Assembly: GCF_025630775.1 (NCBI RefSeq)
Contig: NZ_JAOSZE010000006.1
Coordinates: 124,001-188,000, forward strand
Direction: 5' to 3'
Length of the DNA: 64,000 nucleotides
DNA from: Actinoplanes sp. KI2
GTDB lineage: Bacteria > Actinomycetota > Actinomycetes > Mycobacteriales > Micromonosporaceae
Below are positions 44,460 to 54,455 of the stretch, one piece after another. The stretch's first letter is position 1, and each line of letters starts with the position of its first letter. The notes below the pieces were generated by a model. The model made no database searches. It saw only the letters and a list, made by a program, of their open reading frames with translations, and was not told where the DNA came from. Made by a program: the position numbers and the translations under genes.

Positions 44460-45635
44460 ATGACGATTCTTCCGGTCATCCCGACCAGTCCCGATCAGCC
44501 CGACGCGGTCACCACCCGGCGCCGCCCGTCGATGCCCCCGCGGCACCTCGCCGACCTCGATCTCGCGGCCCGCAAGGCGGCCGTGACCACGCTCGGCGAG
44601 CCGGCGTTCCGCGCGAAGCAGCTCTCCACGCACTACTTCGGCCGTCTGGTCCGCGACATCGACGCGATGACCGACCTGCCGGCCTCGACGCGCGAGCGGC
44701 TGACCGGCGACCTGCTGCCCACGCTGCTGACCCCGGTGCGCGAGCTGGCCTGTGACGACGGCGCCACCCGCAAGACGCTGTGGCGGCTGCACGACGGCGC
44801 CCTGGTGGAGAGCGTGCTGATGGGCTACCCGGACAGGGTGACCGCCTGCGTCTCGAGCCAGGCGGGTTGCGGCATGGCCTGCCCGTTCTGCGCCACCGGT
44901 CAGCAGGGCCTGACCCGCAACCTGTCGATCGCCGAGATCGTCGACCAGGTTGTCTATCTGGCCGGCGTGGCGGCGAGTGGCGCGGTCACCGGCTCACCGC
45001 CGCGGCTGTCCCGGGTGGTGTTCATGGGCATGGGCGAGCCGATGGCCAACTACCCCCGGGTGATCGAGGCGGTACGCCGGCTCACCGCGCCCGCTCCGGA
45101 GGGCCTCGGACTTTCGCAACGGCACATAACCGTCTCCACCGTGGGTCTCGTGCCGGCAATGCGGAGGTTGATCGCGGAAGAGCTGTCCGTGACCCTTGCG
45201 CTGTCCCTGCATGCCCCCGATGATGATCTGCGCGATGAGCTAGTACCCGTCAACCAGCGTTGGAAGGTGGCCGAGGTGCTCGATGCCGCGTTCGACTACG
45301 CGGCGCAGACCGGTCGTCGGGTCTCGATCGAGTACGCCCTGATCAGGGACGTCAACGATCAGCCATGGCGTGCCGACCTGCTGGGCAAGCTCTTGCACGG
45401 CAAGCTGGCGCATGTGAATCTCATCCCGCTCAACCCGACACCGGGGAGCAAGTGGGATGCGAGTCCGAAACCGGTAGAGCGCGAGTTCGTGCGCCGTCTG
45501 CGAGACGCGGGCGTGGCGACGACGGTCCGCGACACCCGGGGTCGGGAGATCGATGGCGCCTGTGGCCAACTGGCCGCGGGCGAGCTCACGGAGGCGAGCG
45601 CAGGGGGCGCCGCCGACGCGGAGGTGGCACAGTGA
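44460..45635 (+). CDS. rlmN: 23S rRNA/tRNA (adenine-C2)-methyltransferase RlmN
   Basis: 391 residues. A radical SAM enzyme that methylates A2503 of 23S rRNA and A37 of some tRNAs. The [4Fe-4S] motif is [11 protein letters not shown] (~residue 140), with [21 protein letters not shown] and ALSLHAPDD; the catalytic Cys is in [14 protein letters not shown] near the C-terminus. In the 3' half (from ~45100) the codons are less GC-biased (ATA, CTA, GTA appear), unlike the 5' half, which may reflect past recombination. Confidence 0.96.
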   Translation: MTILPVIPTSPDQPDAVTTRRRPSMPPRHLADLDLAARKAAVTTLGEPAFRAKQLSTHYFGRLVRDIDAMTDLPASTRERLTGDLLPTLLTPVRELACDDGATRKTLWRLHDGALVESVLMGYPDRVTACVSSQAGCGMACPFCATGQQGLTRNLSIAEIVDQVVYLAGVAASGAVTGSPPRLSRVVFMGMGEPMANYPRVIEAVRRLTAPAPEGLGLSQRHITVSTVGLVPAMRRLIAEELSVTLALSLHAPDDDLRDELVPVNQRWKVAEVLDAAFDYAAQTGRRVSIEYALIRDVNDQPWRADLLGKLLHGKLAHVNLIPLNPTPGSKWDASPKPVEREFVRRLRDAGVATTVRDTRGREIDGACGQLAAGELTEASAGGAADAEVAQ

Positions 45636-45672
45636 CGGGGCGCAGGTCCCAGCGAGCGGAGTGGGAGACGTT

Positions 45673-46761
45673 GTGACGAGTCAGGGGCAGCGTTTCCGGC
45701 GGCGTGCGCTGCGGCGCGGCTACAAGGTCGACGAGGTCGACACCTTCCTCGACCGGGTCGAGGCCACCCTGGCCGGCGAGGCCGTGGGCCCGCCGGTCGG
45801 TGCCCAGGAGGTGCACGACGTCGTCTTCCGGGTGCGCTTCGGCGGTTATGACGAGTGGCAGGTCGACCTGCACCTCGACCGCGTGGAGCGACAGCTGGCC
45901 GAGCTCGAGGACCGTGGCGGCCGGCCCGTCGACCCCATGCGCGACTCCATGCGCGGCGGTCTGACCACCGGCGGCATCGCCTCGCGCGGCGGCGCGGGCA
46001 TGACCGGTGCCGGCGGCATGAGCGGCGGCGGTATGGGTCCGGGTGGCATGGGCGGCACCGGCATGGGTGGCCGGATGGCGCCGCCGACCGAGCGGCTGCC
46101 CGCTCCGATCCGTGACGACCGGATGCAGCAGCAGCGTCAGCAGATGCCGCCGAGCGACCCGTACGGACGCTACGACGAGCCCGCCCAGCCGCCGTACGGC
46201 CAGCAGCCGCAGCTTCCGCAGCGGCCGGGTCCGCCGCCGGGCTACGACCCGGGCGGCTACGACACCGGCGGCTTCGACGGCTTCGAGGCCGGCCGGCACG
46301 GCAAGACCGACATGACCGCCGAGATCCGCATGCCGCAGCGCGATTCCGATCCGCGCGGTGGCTACGACTCCGATCCGCGCGGCGGCTACGACTCCGATCC
46401 GCGCGGCGGCTACGGCGGCGCGCCGATGAGTGGTCCCCCGATGAGCGGCCCGCCGATGGGCGGCGGCTACGGCGGCCCGCAGCTGCCCCCGCCGATGGGC
46501 GAGCCGGGCGGCGAGCTCTACCGCGTCGACCAGCTGCGCCGCACGTTCCAGGTGCGCCGGTTCGGCAGCGGCTACGACCCGATGCAGGTCGACCGGCTGT
46601 TCGAGGGCATCCTGCAGGCGATGACCGGGCGCGGCCCGATGCCGGTGCCCGAGAACGAGCTGGACATGCTGCAGTTCGGCCTGGTGCCGGGCGGCTACTT
46701 CGAGGCCGAGGTGGACGCCGCCCTGCGCGAGGTCAAGGACATTCTCCTCAGAAGGCGATGA
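45673..46761 (+). CDS. DivIVA-domain repeat protein with Gly/Pro-rich centre
   Basis: About 362 residues from GTG 45673 (GGGAG upstream; an in-frame GTG 45661 is possible). Four DivI1A-like repeats: FRRRALRRGYKVDEVDTFLDR (start), FRVRFGGYDEWQVDLHLDRV, FQVRRFGSGYDPMQVDRLF, and FGLVPGGYFEAEVDAAL (end). Between pairs lies a ~200-residue low-complexity region: Gly/Met, then Pro/Gln/Tyr, with three DSDPRGGY and two PMSGPP repeats. DivIVA-type motifs mark cell-pole or septum proteins; the role here is unknown. It ends at a strong bidirectional terminator. Confidence 0.85.
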   Translation: MTSQGQRFRRRALRRGYKVDEVDTFLDRVEATLAGEAVGPPVGAQEVHDVVFRVRFGGYDEWQVDLHLDRVERQLAELEDRGGRPVDPMRDSMRGGLTTGGIASRGGAGMTGAGGMSGGGMGPGGMGGTGMGGRMAPPTERLPAPIRDDRMQQQRQQMPPSDPYGRYDEPAQPPYGQQPQLPQRPGPPPGYDPGGYDTGGFDGFEAGRHGKTDMTAEIRMPQRDSDPRGGYDSDPRGGYDSDPRGGYGGAPMSGPPMSGPPMGGGYGGPQLPPPMGEPGGELYRVDQLRRTFQVRRFGSGYDPMQVDRLFEGILQAMTGRGPMPVPENELDMLQFGLVPGGYFEAEVDAALREVKDILLRRR

Positions 46762-46766
46762 AAATG

Positions 46767-46795
46767 AAAAAGGCCCGCGAAAGCGGGCCTTTTTC
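46767..46795. terminator. Bidirectional intrinsic terminator
   Basis: AGGCCCGC (46771-46778), GAAA loop, GCGGGCCT (46783-46790), flanked by an A-run on the left and a T-run on the right. It serves the plus-strand DivIVA-like gene and the convergent DUF2631 gene, and is the most canonical terminator in the window. Confidence 0.9.
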
Positions 46796-46807
46796 ATGAA
46801 AGAGAAG

Positions 46808-47041
46808 CTACTGGTCGTTCGGCTTGAGCCCGTTCCGCCGCAGCACGGCGTCGGCGATCACGATCAGGATCAGGCCCACCGCGAAGACGGCCAGCCAGAT
46901 GTTCTCGGTGTTGCCCTCGTGGTTGCCCCAGAAGAACATCAGAATGACTGCCGCGGCGCCGAGCGCGCCGAGCCGGGCCAGCTTCCGGTTGCCCGGTTTG
47001 AGCTGGTCGGGGGCGTAGACCGGGTCTTGTTCCGCAGACAC
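46808..47041 (-). CDS. DUF2631-like small membrane protein
   Basis: A 77-residue protein with a hydrophilic N-terminus (AEQDPVYAPDQLKPGNRKLAR), two TM helices (LGALGAAAVILMFFW and NIWLAVFAVGLILIVIADAVL) separated by GNHEGNTEN, and a short charged tail. This fits the actinobacterial DUF2631 family, often found near dxr/rlmN. Function unknown. Confidence 0.8.
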   Translation of the reverse strand: MSAEQDPVYAPDQLKPGNRKLARLGALGAAAVILMFFWGNHEGNTENIWLAVFAVGLILIVIADAVLRRNGLKPNDQ

Positions 47042-47169
47042 GGCGAAAGTCCTTCCTCACGAGTGATCCCAGTGCCGTCAAGTCTCGCACGACGCCTCCG
47101 GGCGCAAGCCACCAACCCGGACCGGGTACCTTCGAGGCCGTCGGTCAACGACGACAGGAGGAGCGAACA

Positions 47170-48726
47170 GTGCGGATCACGGGCACCGGCCACGCCAGCA
47201 TGCGGATCGACACGTCCGCCGGCAGCATTCTGTGCGACCCGTGGGTCAATCCCGCCTACTTCGCCTCCTGGTTCCCGTTCCCCGACAACTCGCTGCTCGA
47301 CTGGGAAACCCTCGGCGACGTCGACTACCTCTACGTCTCCCACCTGCACCGGGACCACTTCGACGCGGCCCACCTCAAGCGGTTCGTCAGCAAGAAGGCC
47401 ACCGTCCTGTTGCCGGAGTACCCGACCAGTCAGCTCGAGGACGAGCTGCGCGACCTGGGCTTCACGAGCTTCCTGAAGACCCGGTCCAACGAGGTGCACG
47501 AGCTCGACGGCGGGCTCAAGGTGATGATCCAGGCGCTGACCAGCCCCACCGACGGGCCGATCGGCGACTCCTCGCTCTGGGTGGAGCACGACGGCGTACG
47601 GCTGCTCAACCAGAACGACGCCCGCCCCACCGACCTGACCACGTTCGCCGAGCTCGGCCACGTGCACGCGCACATGCTCCAGTTCTCCGGCGCGATCTGG
47701 TACCCGATGGTCTACGAGCTGCCCGAGGGCGCCAAGACCGCGTTCGGCAAGCAGAAGCGCGACCGCCAGTTCGACCGCACCTGGCGCTACATCGACGACC
47801 TCAAGGCCGACCACGTCTTCCCGATCGCCGGCCCGCCGTGCTTCCTCGACGACGAGCTCTGGCAGTTCAACGACATCTTCGGCGACGAGGGGAACATCTT
47901 CCCCGACCAGTCGGTCTTCATGAGCGAATATGCCAAGGTCGGCGGAAATAACGGAATTGTTCTTCTTCCCGGCTCCGTGACCGAATTGTCCGCCGAAAAG
48001 GCGACGACCACCCACCCCGTCCCGGTCGACGAGTTCTTCGCGAACAAGCAGCAGCACCTCGACGAGATGCGCGCCCGCAAGGCCCCGATCATCGCCGCCG
48101 AGAAGGCCTCCTGGCGGCACCCCGAGATCGACGTCCTCGGCGAGCTCAAGAAGCGCATCGAGCCCCTGCTCGAGGAGTCGATCTACCTGGCCCAGGGCGT
48201 CGGCGGCCCGGTCCGCTTCGACCTTACCGACACCGACGGCCCGACCGGCACCGTCGTCGAGTCGATCGTGGTCGACTTCCCCGGCAAGCAGGTCCGCCCG
48301 TACGCCGACGAAAAGGTGCGCTACCGCTTCAAGACCGGCCGCGCCCTGATCGAGCACCTCATCCACATCGACGAGGGTGACTGGGTCAACTCGCTGTTCC
48401 TGTCCTGCCGCTTCTCCGCGGCCCGCATCGGGCAGTACAACGAGTTCGTCTACGCGTTCTTCAAGTGCCTCAGCGAGGAGCGCCTGCAGTACGCCGAGGG
48501 CTGGTACGACGAGCACGAGAAGACCGTCGAGGCCGAGGACACCCAGCTCGGCGACTGGACCGTGCAGCGCCGCTGCCCCCACCTCAAGGCTGACCTCAGC
48601 CGCTTCGGCATCGTCGAGGGCAACACCCTCACCTGCCAGCTGCACGGCTGGAAGTTCGACCTCCCCAGCGGGCGGTGCCTCACCAGCGTCGGCCACAAGC
48701 TCCGGGCGGAGAAGACGCAGTCCTGA
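47170..48726 (+). CDS. Metallo-beta-lactamase-fold / Rieske [2Fe-2S] fusion protein
   Basis: 518 residues from GTG 47170 (AGGAGGAG upstream). The N-terminal half is an MBL-type hydrolase: SHLHRDHFD (HxHxDH, ~residue 61), then LGHVHAHMLQFSGAIW. The C-terminal ~100 residues are a Rieske domain with both ligand pairs, RRCPHL (~472) and CQLHGWKFD (~493). Such fusions resemble CMP-sialic-acid hydroxylase relatives, which combine the same two domains in the other order. It likely performs an oxidative or electron-transfer reaction on an unknown substrate. TACCTT at 47127 is a possible -10. Confidence 0.9.
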   Translation: MRITGTGHASMRIDTSAGSILCDPWVNPAYFASWFPFPDNSLLDWETLGDVDYLYVSHLHRDHFDAAHLKRFVSKKATVLLPEYPTSQLEDELRDLGFTSFLKTRSNEVHELDGGLKVMIQALTSPTDGPIGDSSLWVEHDGVRLLNQNDARPTDLTTFAELGHVHAHMLQFSGAIWYPMVYELPEGAKTAFGKQKRDRQFDRTWRYIDDLKADHVFPIAGPPCFLDDELWQFNDIFGDEGNIFPDQSVFMSEYAKVGGNNGIVLLPGSVTELSAEKATTTHPVPVDEFFANKQQHLDEMRARKAPIIAAEKASWRHPEIDVLGELKKRIEPLLEESIYLAQGVGGPVRFDLTDTDGPTGTVVESIVVDFPGKQVRPYADEKVRYRFKTGRALIEHLIHIDEGDWVNSLFLSCRFSAARIGQYNEFVYAFFKCLSEERLQYAEGWYDEHEKTVEAEDTQLGDWTVQRRCPHLKADLSRFGIVEGNTLTCQLHGWKFDLPSGRCLTSVGHKLRAEKTQS

Positions 48727-49060
48727 GCAGGGCGAGCAGAGCAGGACAAACCCCAAGCAGAGGTACGAGTCGACGGCTCCCCGCCGATCGCGGCCGCCCC
48801 CGGCTACCAGCGCGGCCACCTGCCGCGAAAGGTCGTAGCGCGCGTCTCGCGTGAGGCGGTGGGCGACCTCCCGGGACCGCCGGCCCGGCCCCCGCCCCGC
48901 CCTCAGGCGCGCATCCGCTGGCGGCACGGCTGCTCTCCAGCCTCAGCCCCCCGTAAGCGTGCGCAGAGCGGGCTCGGAGGCGCAAAAGCGGGGGCGCAGA
49001 GCGGGCGTAGCGGCGCGTGGCCGCCGCTCATCGGAGCGACGGCCACTGGCGGTGGTCGGT
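48727..49060. other. Gap between convergent genes
   Basis: A 334-base gap with no supported gene. One minus-strand frame (about 48740-48870) has coding-like composition (VAHRLTRDARYDLSRQVAAL) but no start or homologue, so it may be a remnant. Direct copies of GCGCAGAGCGGGC occur at 48961 and ~48995. The right end holds a terminator-like hairpin. Confidence 0.35.
49017..49046 (-). terminator. Hairpin downstream of the oxidoreductase gene
   Basis: GTGGCC (49017-49022) pairs with GGCCAC (49041-49046) and inner GCTC with GAGC; 15 bases beyond the stop of the minus-strand gene. Confidence 0.5.
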
Positions 49061-50656
49061 TTACTTGCCCAGGTCGGCGAGGATGCGCTTGGCCACGTTG
49101 TGGCCGGCCGCGCCGATCACGCTGCCCGCCGGGTGGGTGCCGGCCGAGCCCGCGTACAGCCCGTCCACGCCGGTGAAGTACGGCATGCGCTCGTCGAACG
49201 CGACCGTGTTGTCGACGTGGTGGATGTGGCCGCCGGTGATGCCGAAGTGCCGCTCGATGCCCGGCGGGGTCAGCGGCATCATGTCCGCCACCAGCTCCGA
49301 CGTGCCCGGCGCGTACCGGTCGCAGATCGCCAGCAGCTTCTCCACGTACCCGGGCAGCGCCTCGTCCCAGGTCGTGCCCTCCAGCTCGTAGGGCACGGAC
49401 TGCACGAACAGCGCCGACGAGTGGTGCCCGGCGGCGTCCTGGAGCGACGGGTCGACGGTCGTGTGCAGGTACCACTCGATGGTCGGCTCCTCCGGGAGGC
49501 GGCCGGCCTGCACCTCCGCCCACATGGCCCGCAGCGCCGCCATCGGCGACTCGCGGTCGGCCGTCCCGGCCAGGCCGGCCGACCCGGGCAGCAGGTGGAT
49601 CGTCGACCCGAACGGCGACGGCGTGCCGGCCGGCAGGCAGGAGAACTGCGGCAGCCCGCGCAGTGCCAGGTTGACCTTCAGTGTGGTGCCGGGGCGGCGC
49701 ACCGACTCCATCCGCGTGGTCAGCGACTCGGGCAGCACCCCCGACGGCACCAGGCTCATCAGCCGGTACGGGTCGCAGGAGCCGAGCACCACCCGGGCCC
49801 GCAGCGACCGGCCGTCGGCGAGCACCACCCCGCTGGCCGCTCCGCCGTCCGTCGTCACGCCGGTGACCTCGGCGTCGGTGTAGAGCCGGGCGCCGGCCGC
49901 CCGCGCCGCCTCGGCGAACGTCCGGGAGACGGTGCCCATGCCGCCCTCGGCGATCATCCAGGTGCCGTCCGCGCCGGGCAGCCGGCACATGTTGTGCACC
50001 AGGAAGTTGTGGCCGGTGCCCGGGTCGTCGGGGCCGGCGTTGAGGCCGGAGAGCCCGTCGGTCACGGCGTACATGCTGATCAGCAGTTCGTTCTTGAAAC
50101 CGAACCGGGCCAGGTAGTCGGCGACCGAGCCGCGCACCAGATCGATGAACGTGCTCTGCAGCTGCGGCCGGATGTGCCGGTCGGCGATCTCCTCGACACC
50201 GGACGGCTCCTCCAGCCAGGCCGGCGCGAGGTCGGCCCGCAGCGCCGCGATCTCGACCGCCAGCTGCTCGTCGGCGGCGATGTCGCGCGGCGAGAAGAAG
50301 CGCTCGAGCTGGGCCCGGGTGTCCGCGTGGTTGCGGCCGAACAGCAGGTACGGCGAGCCGGCCGGGCCCGGGGTGGGCAGGAAGTAGTGCGGGTCGCGGC
50401 GCAGCACGGGGATGTCCACGTCGAGGGTGCGCAGCAGCTCGGGGGGCATCAGGCCGAGCAGGTACGACCCGGTGGACTGGCCGAGGCCGGGCACCTTCGC
50501 GAACGGCCGCTCGGTGCGGGTCGCCCCGCCCAGCACGCTCGCGGACTCGAGCACGACGACGTCGAGCCCGGCCCGGGCCAGCAGAATCGCGGACACGAGA
50601 CCGTTGTGACCGGCGCCGATGATCACGACGTCGGCTTGGGCGGGGATAGGCGTCAT
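49061..50656 (-). CDS. FAD-dependent oxidoreductase, phytoene-desaturase-like (COG1233)
   Basis: 531 residues from ATG 50656. An N-terminal dinucleotide-binding fold (VVIIGAGHNGLVSAILLARAG, VVLESASVLGGATRTE) and a C-terminal FAD-closing motif (GLYAGSAGTHPAGSVIGAAG) define the phytoene desaturase/all-trans-retinol saturase superfamily. No carotenoid genes lie nearby, so the substrate is unknown. There is no ribosome binding site; a TACGCT -10 ends eight bases before the ATG, indicating a leaderless mRNA. A longer start at 50719 would lie upstream of that promoter and is less likely. Confidence 0.9.
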   Translation of the reverse strand: MTPIPAQADVVIIGAGHNGLVSAILLARAGLDVVVLESASVLGGATRTERPFAKVPGLGQSTGSYLLGLMPPELLRTLDVDIPVLRRDPHYFLPTPGPAGSPYLLFGRNHADTRAQLERFFSPRDIAADEQLAVEIAALRADLAPAWLEEPSGVEEIADRHIRPQLQSTFIDLVRGSVADYLARFGFKNELLISMYAVTDGLSGLNAGPDDPGTGHNFLVHNMCRLPGADGTWMIAEGGMGTVSRTFAEAARAAGARLYTDAEVTGVTTDGGAASGVVLADGRSLRARVVLGSCDPYRLMSLVPSGVLPESLTTRMESVRRPGTTLKVNLALRGLPQFSCLPAGTPSPFGSTIHLLPGSAGLAGTADRESPMAALRAMWAEVQAGRLPEEPTIEWYLHTTVDPSLQDAAGHHSSALFVQSVPYELEGTTWDEALPGYVEKLLAICDRYAPGTSELVADMMPLTPPGIERHFGITGGHIHHVDNTVAFDERMPYFTGVDGLYAGSAGTHPAGSVIGAAGHNVAKRILADLGK

Positions 50657-50664
50657 GACGTGCG

Positions 50665-50670
50665 AGCGTA
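50665..50670 (-). promoter_or_regulatory. -10 element for the oxidoreductase gene
   Basis: TACGCT on the minus strand, eight bases before ATG 50656. Confidence 0.45.
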
Positions 50671-50807
50671 GCGCGGCCGAAGGCGCGTCGGCCTCATTGC
50701 TTCGTACGTGAATTTCCACCCGTATTCACTCACGATCGGCGTGCGGCCCGATCGGCGACCCCCACCGCCGCTCCCCGTGGCCCGGGCGCTTCCGGGAAGA
50801 TGGACGT

Positions 50808-52007
50808 ATGCGTGACCTCGTTCTGCTCGGCTCGACCGGTTCCATCGGCACCCAGGCCATCGACATCGTCCGGCGCAACCCCGACCGGTTCCGGGTGGTG
50901 GCGCTCGGCGCCGGCGGCGGCAACGTGGCACTGCTCGCCGAGCAGGCGCTCGAGCTGGGCGTCGAGGTCGTCGGCGTGGCCCGGGCCAGCGTCGTGCAGG
51001 ACCTGCAGCTCGCCTTCTACGCCGAGGCGCAGCGGCGCGGGTACGCCACCGGCGGCTTCCGCATCCCGCGGATCGTGGCCGGGCCGGACGCGATGACCGA
51101 GCTCGCCCGAGTGCCCTGCGATGTGGTGCTCAACGGCGTCGTCGGCAGCCTGGGCCTGGCGCCGACGCTGGCCGCGCTCGAGTCCGGCCGGATCCTCGCC
51201 CTGGCGAACAAGGAGTCGCTGGTGGCCGGCGGCCCACTGGTGCACAAGGTGGCCAAGCCGGGCCAGATCGTGCCGGTCGACTCCGAGCACTCGGCGCTCG
51301 CCCAGTGCCTGCGCGGCGGCGCGGCGGCGGAGGTGACGAAGCTCATCCTGACCGCCAGCGGCGGCGCCTTCCGGGGCCGGCGCCGCGAGGAGTTGGCCAC
51401 GGTCACGGTCGAGGACGCGCTGAAGCACCCGACCTGGGACATGGGCCCGGTCGTCACGATCAATACGGCCACGATGGTCAACAAGGGTCTCGAGGTGATC
51501 GAGGCGCACGAGCTGTTCGGGGTCGCGTACGACGACATCGAGGTGATGGTGCATCCCCAGTCGGTGATCCACTCGATGGTCGAGTTCGCCGACGGCTCGA
51601 CGTTGGCCCAGGCCAGCCCACCCGACATGCGGTTGCCCATCGCGCTGGCGCTGGCCTGGCCGGAGCGGGTGCCGGGCGCGGCCGCCGCGGTGAACTGGCG
51701 GGAGGCGCACAACTGGGAGCTGCGTCCGCTCGACGACGAGGCCTTCCCGGCCGTACGCCTGGCGAAGGACGCGGGCCGGCAGGGGCACTGCCGTCCGGCG
51801 ATCTACAACGCCGCGAACGAGGAATGTGTGGCCGCCTTCGTCGCCGGTCGGCTACCTTTTCTGGGCATCGTCGACACCTTGGAGCGGGTCCTCGCCGCGG
51901 CCCCGGAGTTTGCCGAGCCGGGTACCGTCGAGGAGGTGCTTGCCGCCGAGGCATGGGCTCGTGCCCAGGCGCAGCGGATGATCTCAATTGTGGCCGAAGG
52001 AGCCTGA
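50808..52007 (+). CDS. dxr: 1-deoxy-D-xylulose-5-phosphate reductoisomerase
   Basis: 399 residues. The first committed enzyme of the MEP isoprenoid pathway, NADPH-dependent. NADPH site [29 protein letters not shown]; catalytic acids in [13 protein letters not shown]; substrate loop [45 protein letters not shown]; and [15 protein letters not shown] 50808 has no clear ribosome binding site. The stop overlaps the next start (TGATG), giving a dxr-rip-ispG operon. Confidence 0.97.
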   Translation: MRDLVLLGSTGSIGTQAIDIVRRNPDRFRVVALGAGGGNVALLAEQALELGVEVVGVARASVVQDLQLAFYAEAQRRGYATGGFRIPRIVAGPDAMTELARVPCDVVLNGVVGSLGLAPTLAALESGRILALANKESLVAGGPLVHKVAKPGQIVPVDSEHSALAQCLRGGAAAEVTKLILTASGGAFRGRRREELATVTVEDALKHPTWDMGPVVTINTATMVNKGLEVIEAHELFGVAYDDIEVMVHPQSVIHSMVEFADGSTLAQASPPDMRLPIALALAWPERVPGAAAAVNWREAHNWELRPLDDEAFPAVRLAKDAGRQGHCRPAIYNAANEECVAAFVAGRLPFLGIVDTLERVLAAAPEFAEPGTVEEVLAAEAWARAQAQRMISIVAEGA

Positions 52008-53272
52008 TGCTGTACTGGCTGGGAGTGGCCGGTTTCGCGCTGACCATCCTGATCTCGGTGAGCCTGCACGAGGCGGGTCACATGATCACCGCCAAGCGCT
52101 TCGGCATGAAGGTGACGAGGTACTTCGTCGGCTTCGGCCCGACCGTGTTCTCATGGCGCCGGGGCGAGACGGAGTACGGCTTCAAGGCGATCCCGCTCGG
52201 CGGCTTCTGCAAGATCGTCGGGATGACGCCACAGGACGACGACGTCGCTCCGGAGGACCAGCCGCGCGCGATGTGGCGGTTCCCGGTCTGGAAGCGGACC
52301 ATCGTCATGTCGGCCGGCTCGATCACCCACTTCCTGCTGGCCCTCGCGGCCGCCTGGGTGGTCGCCTTTACCATCGGCCTGCCCAACACGTCGTACCCGG
52401 TGACCACCGACGCCCAGCTCGCGCAGAAGCCGTACATCGAGATCTCGGACTGCGCCTGGATCAACATCCCGGCCGACGGGCACTCCTGCACGCCGGGCGA
52501 GGCCGGCTCGGTGCCCGGCCCGGCGTACGCGGCCGGCCTGCGCAACGGCGATCTGATCACCAAGGTCGGCGGCACCGCGGTCGGCACCTACGGCCAGCTC
52601 ACCGACGCGATCCGGGCACAGAAGGCGGGCCAGGTCACCTTCGAGTTCGTCCGCGACGGCGTCACCAAGACGATTCCGGTCACCCTGGTCGCGGCCCAGC
52701 GCAAGCCGGTCACCGACGACAACGGCCCGGTCAGCACGGTCGCCGTCGCCGGCCTCGGCTGGGACCGCGAGAGCGTCCCCGGCACGATCAAGTACAACCC
52801 CGCGTCGGCGGTCGGCGGCACCCTCAACTACGGCTGGTACATCGTCGAGAACACGTTCCGGTCGCTCGGCCACATCCCGGGGAAGGTGCCGGCCCTGTGG
52901 CACTCGCTCACCGGCAGCGAGCGCGACCCGAACACCCCGATCAGTGTGGTCGGCGCGAGCCGGCTCGGCGGCGAAGCCATCGAGCACGGCGTGCCCCAGC
53001 TGTTCCTGAGCATCTTCATCACGCTCAACATCTTCATCGGCATCTTCAACCTGCTGCCGCTGCTCCCGCTGGACGGCGGGCACATCGCGATCGCCTGGTT
53101 CGAGCGGGTGCGGTCGTGGCTGTACGGCCGTTTGGGTAAACCCGATCCCGGGCGAGTCGACTACTACAAGCTGATGCCGATCACGTACGCGGTCATACTC
53201 ATCGGCGGCGCGTTCACGCTGTTGACCGTGACCGCCGACATCGTCAACCCGATCCAGATCTTCAGCAGGTGA
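52007..53272 (+). CDS. rseP: Site-2 membrane metalloprotease (RseP/Rip1 type)
   Basis: 421 residues. An intramembrane zinc protease that cuts anti-sigma factors and other membrane substrates. Zinc motif HEAGH (~residue 24) in the first TM helix; a PDZ domain at ~150-245 ([20 protein letters not shown]); [13 protein letters not shown] near residue 355 with the third zinc ligand. It is longer than E. coli relatives in the stretch with [20 protein letters not shown], whose two Cys may be extracytoplasmic. Its position between dxr and ispG is conserved in actinobacteria. Confidence 0.95.
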   Translation: MLYWLGVAGFALTILISVSLHEAGHMITAKRFGMKVTRYFVGFGPTVFSWRRGETEYGFKAIPLGGFCKIVGMTPQDDDVAPEDQPRAMWRFPVWKRTIVMSAGSITHFLLALAAAWVVAFTIGLPNTSYPVTTDAQLAQKPYIEISDCAWINIPADGHSCTPGEAGSVPGPAYAAGLRNGDLITKVGGTAVGTYGQLTDAIRAQKAGQVTFEFVRDGVTKTIPVTLVAAQRKPVTDDNGPVSTVAVAGLGWDRESVPGTIKYNPASAVGGTLNYGWYIVENTFRSLGHIPGKVPALWHSLTGSERDPNTPISVVGASRLGGEAIEHGVPQLFLSIFITLNIFIGIFNLLPLLPLDGGHIAIAWFERVRSWLYGRLGKPDPGRVDYYKLMPITYAVILIGGAFTLLTVTADIVNPIQIFSR

Positions 53273-53279
53273 TGCGAAA

Positions 53280-54452
53280 GTGACCGCAGTCAGTCTCGGT
53301 ATGCCGGCCGTGCCTCCTCCGCCGCTGGCACCCCGTCGGGCGAGCCGCCAGATCATGGTCGGCAGCGTGCCGGTGGGCGGCGGCGCGCCGGTGAGCGTGC
53401 AGTCGATGACGACGACGCTGACCTCCGACGTGAACGCCACCCTGCAGCAGATCGCCGAGCTCACCGCGTCGGGCTGCCAGATCGTCCGGGTGGCCGTCCC
53501 GTCGCAGGACGACGTCGAGGCGCTGCCCGCGATCGCCAAGAAGTCGCAGATCCCGGTGATCGCCGACATCCACTTCCAGCCGAAGTACGTGTTCGCGGCG
53601 ATCGACGCCGGCTGCGCGGCGGTCCGGGTCAACCCGGGCAACATCCGCCAGTTCGACGACAAGGTCAAGGAGATCGCGAAGGCGGCCTCCGACGCCGGCA
53701 TCCCGATCCGGATCGGCGTCAACGCCGGCAGCCTCGACAAGCGCCTGCTGGAGAAGTACGGCAAGGCCACCGCCGAGGCGCTGGTCGAGTCGGCGCTCTG
53801 GGAGTGCTCGCTGTTCGAGGAGCACGGCTTCCGGGACATCAAGATCTCGGTGAAGCACAACGACCCGGTCGTCATGATCCGCGCGTACCGGCAGCTCGCC
53901 GAGCAGTGCGACTACCCGCTGCACCTGGGCGTCACCGAGGCCGGCCCGGCCTTCCAGGGCACCATCAAGAGCTCGGTCGCGTTCGGCGCGCTGCTCGCCG
54001 AGGGCATCGGCGACACGATCCGGGTGTCGCTGTCCGCCCCGCCGGTCGAGGAGATCAAGGTCGGCAACGCGATCCTGGAGTCGCTCGGCCTGCGTGAGCG
54101 GGGCCTCGAGATCGTCTCCTGCCCGTCCTGCGGCCGCGCCCAGGTCGACGTCTACACGCTCGCCGAGCAGGTGACCGCGGCGCTGGACGGCTTCCCGGTG
54201 CCGCTGCGGGTGGCGGTCATGGGCTGCGTGGTGAACGGTCCCGGCGAGGCCCGCGAGGCCGACCTCGGCGTCGCCTCGGGCAACGGCAAGGGCCAGATCT
54301 TCGTGAAGGGCCAGGTGATCAAGACGGTGCCCGAGTCGGTGATCGTCGAGACCCTGGTCGAGGAGGCGTTGCGCCTCGCCGACGAGATGGGCGCCGATCT
54401 GCCCGACGAACTGCGCGAGCTGATGCCGGGGCCGCAGGTCACCGTGCACTGA
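53280..54452 (+). CDS. ispG: 4-hydroxy-3-methylbut-2-enyl diphosphate synthase IspG (GcpE)
   Basis: 390 residues. A [4Fe-4S] enzyme that reductively opens MEcPP to HMBPP. TIM-barrel part: [30 protein letters not shown] with [41 protein letters not shown]. Iron-sulfur ligands are in [11 protein letters not shown] (CxxC) and the later [15 protein letters not shown]. Start GTG 53280 comes 8 bases after the protease stop. It ends four bases from the convergent hypothetical gene. Confidence 0.97.
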   Translation: MTAVSLGMPAVPPPPLAPRRASRQIMVGSVPVGGGAPVSVQSMTTTLTSDVNATLQQIAELTASGCQIVRVAVPSQDDVEALPAIAKKSQIPVIADIHFQPKYVFAAIDAGCAAVRVNPGNIRQFDDKVKEIAKAASDAGIPIRIGVNAGSLDKRLLEKYGKATAEALVESALWECSLFEEHGFRDIKISVKHNDPVVMIRAYRQLAEQCDYPLHLGVTEAGPAFQGTIKSSVAFGALLAEGIGDTIRVSLSAPPVEEIKVGNAILESLGLRERGLEIVSCPSCGRAQVDVYTLAEQVTAALDGFPVPLRVAVMGCVVNGPGEAREADLGVASGNGKGQIFVKGQVIKTVPESVIVETLVEEALRLADEMGADLPDELRELMPGPQVTVH

Positions 54453-54455
54453 GGG

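Noticed and set aside
46939-48927. 662-codon minus-strand open frame opposite the MBL-Rieske gene
   Set aside because: Antisense shadow; the plus strand carries intact MBL and Rieske ligands.
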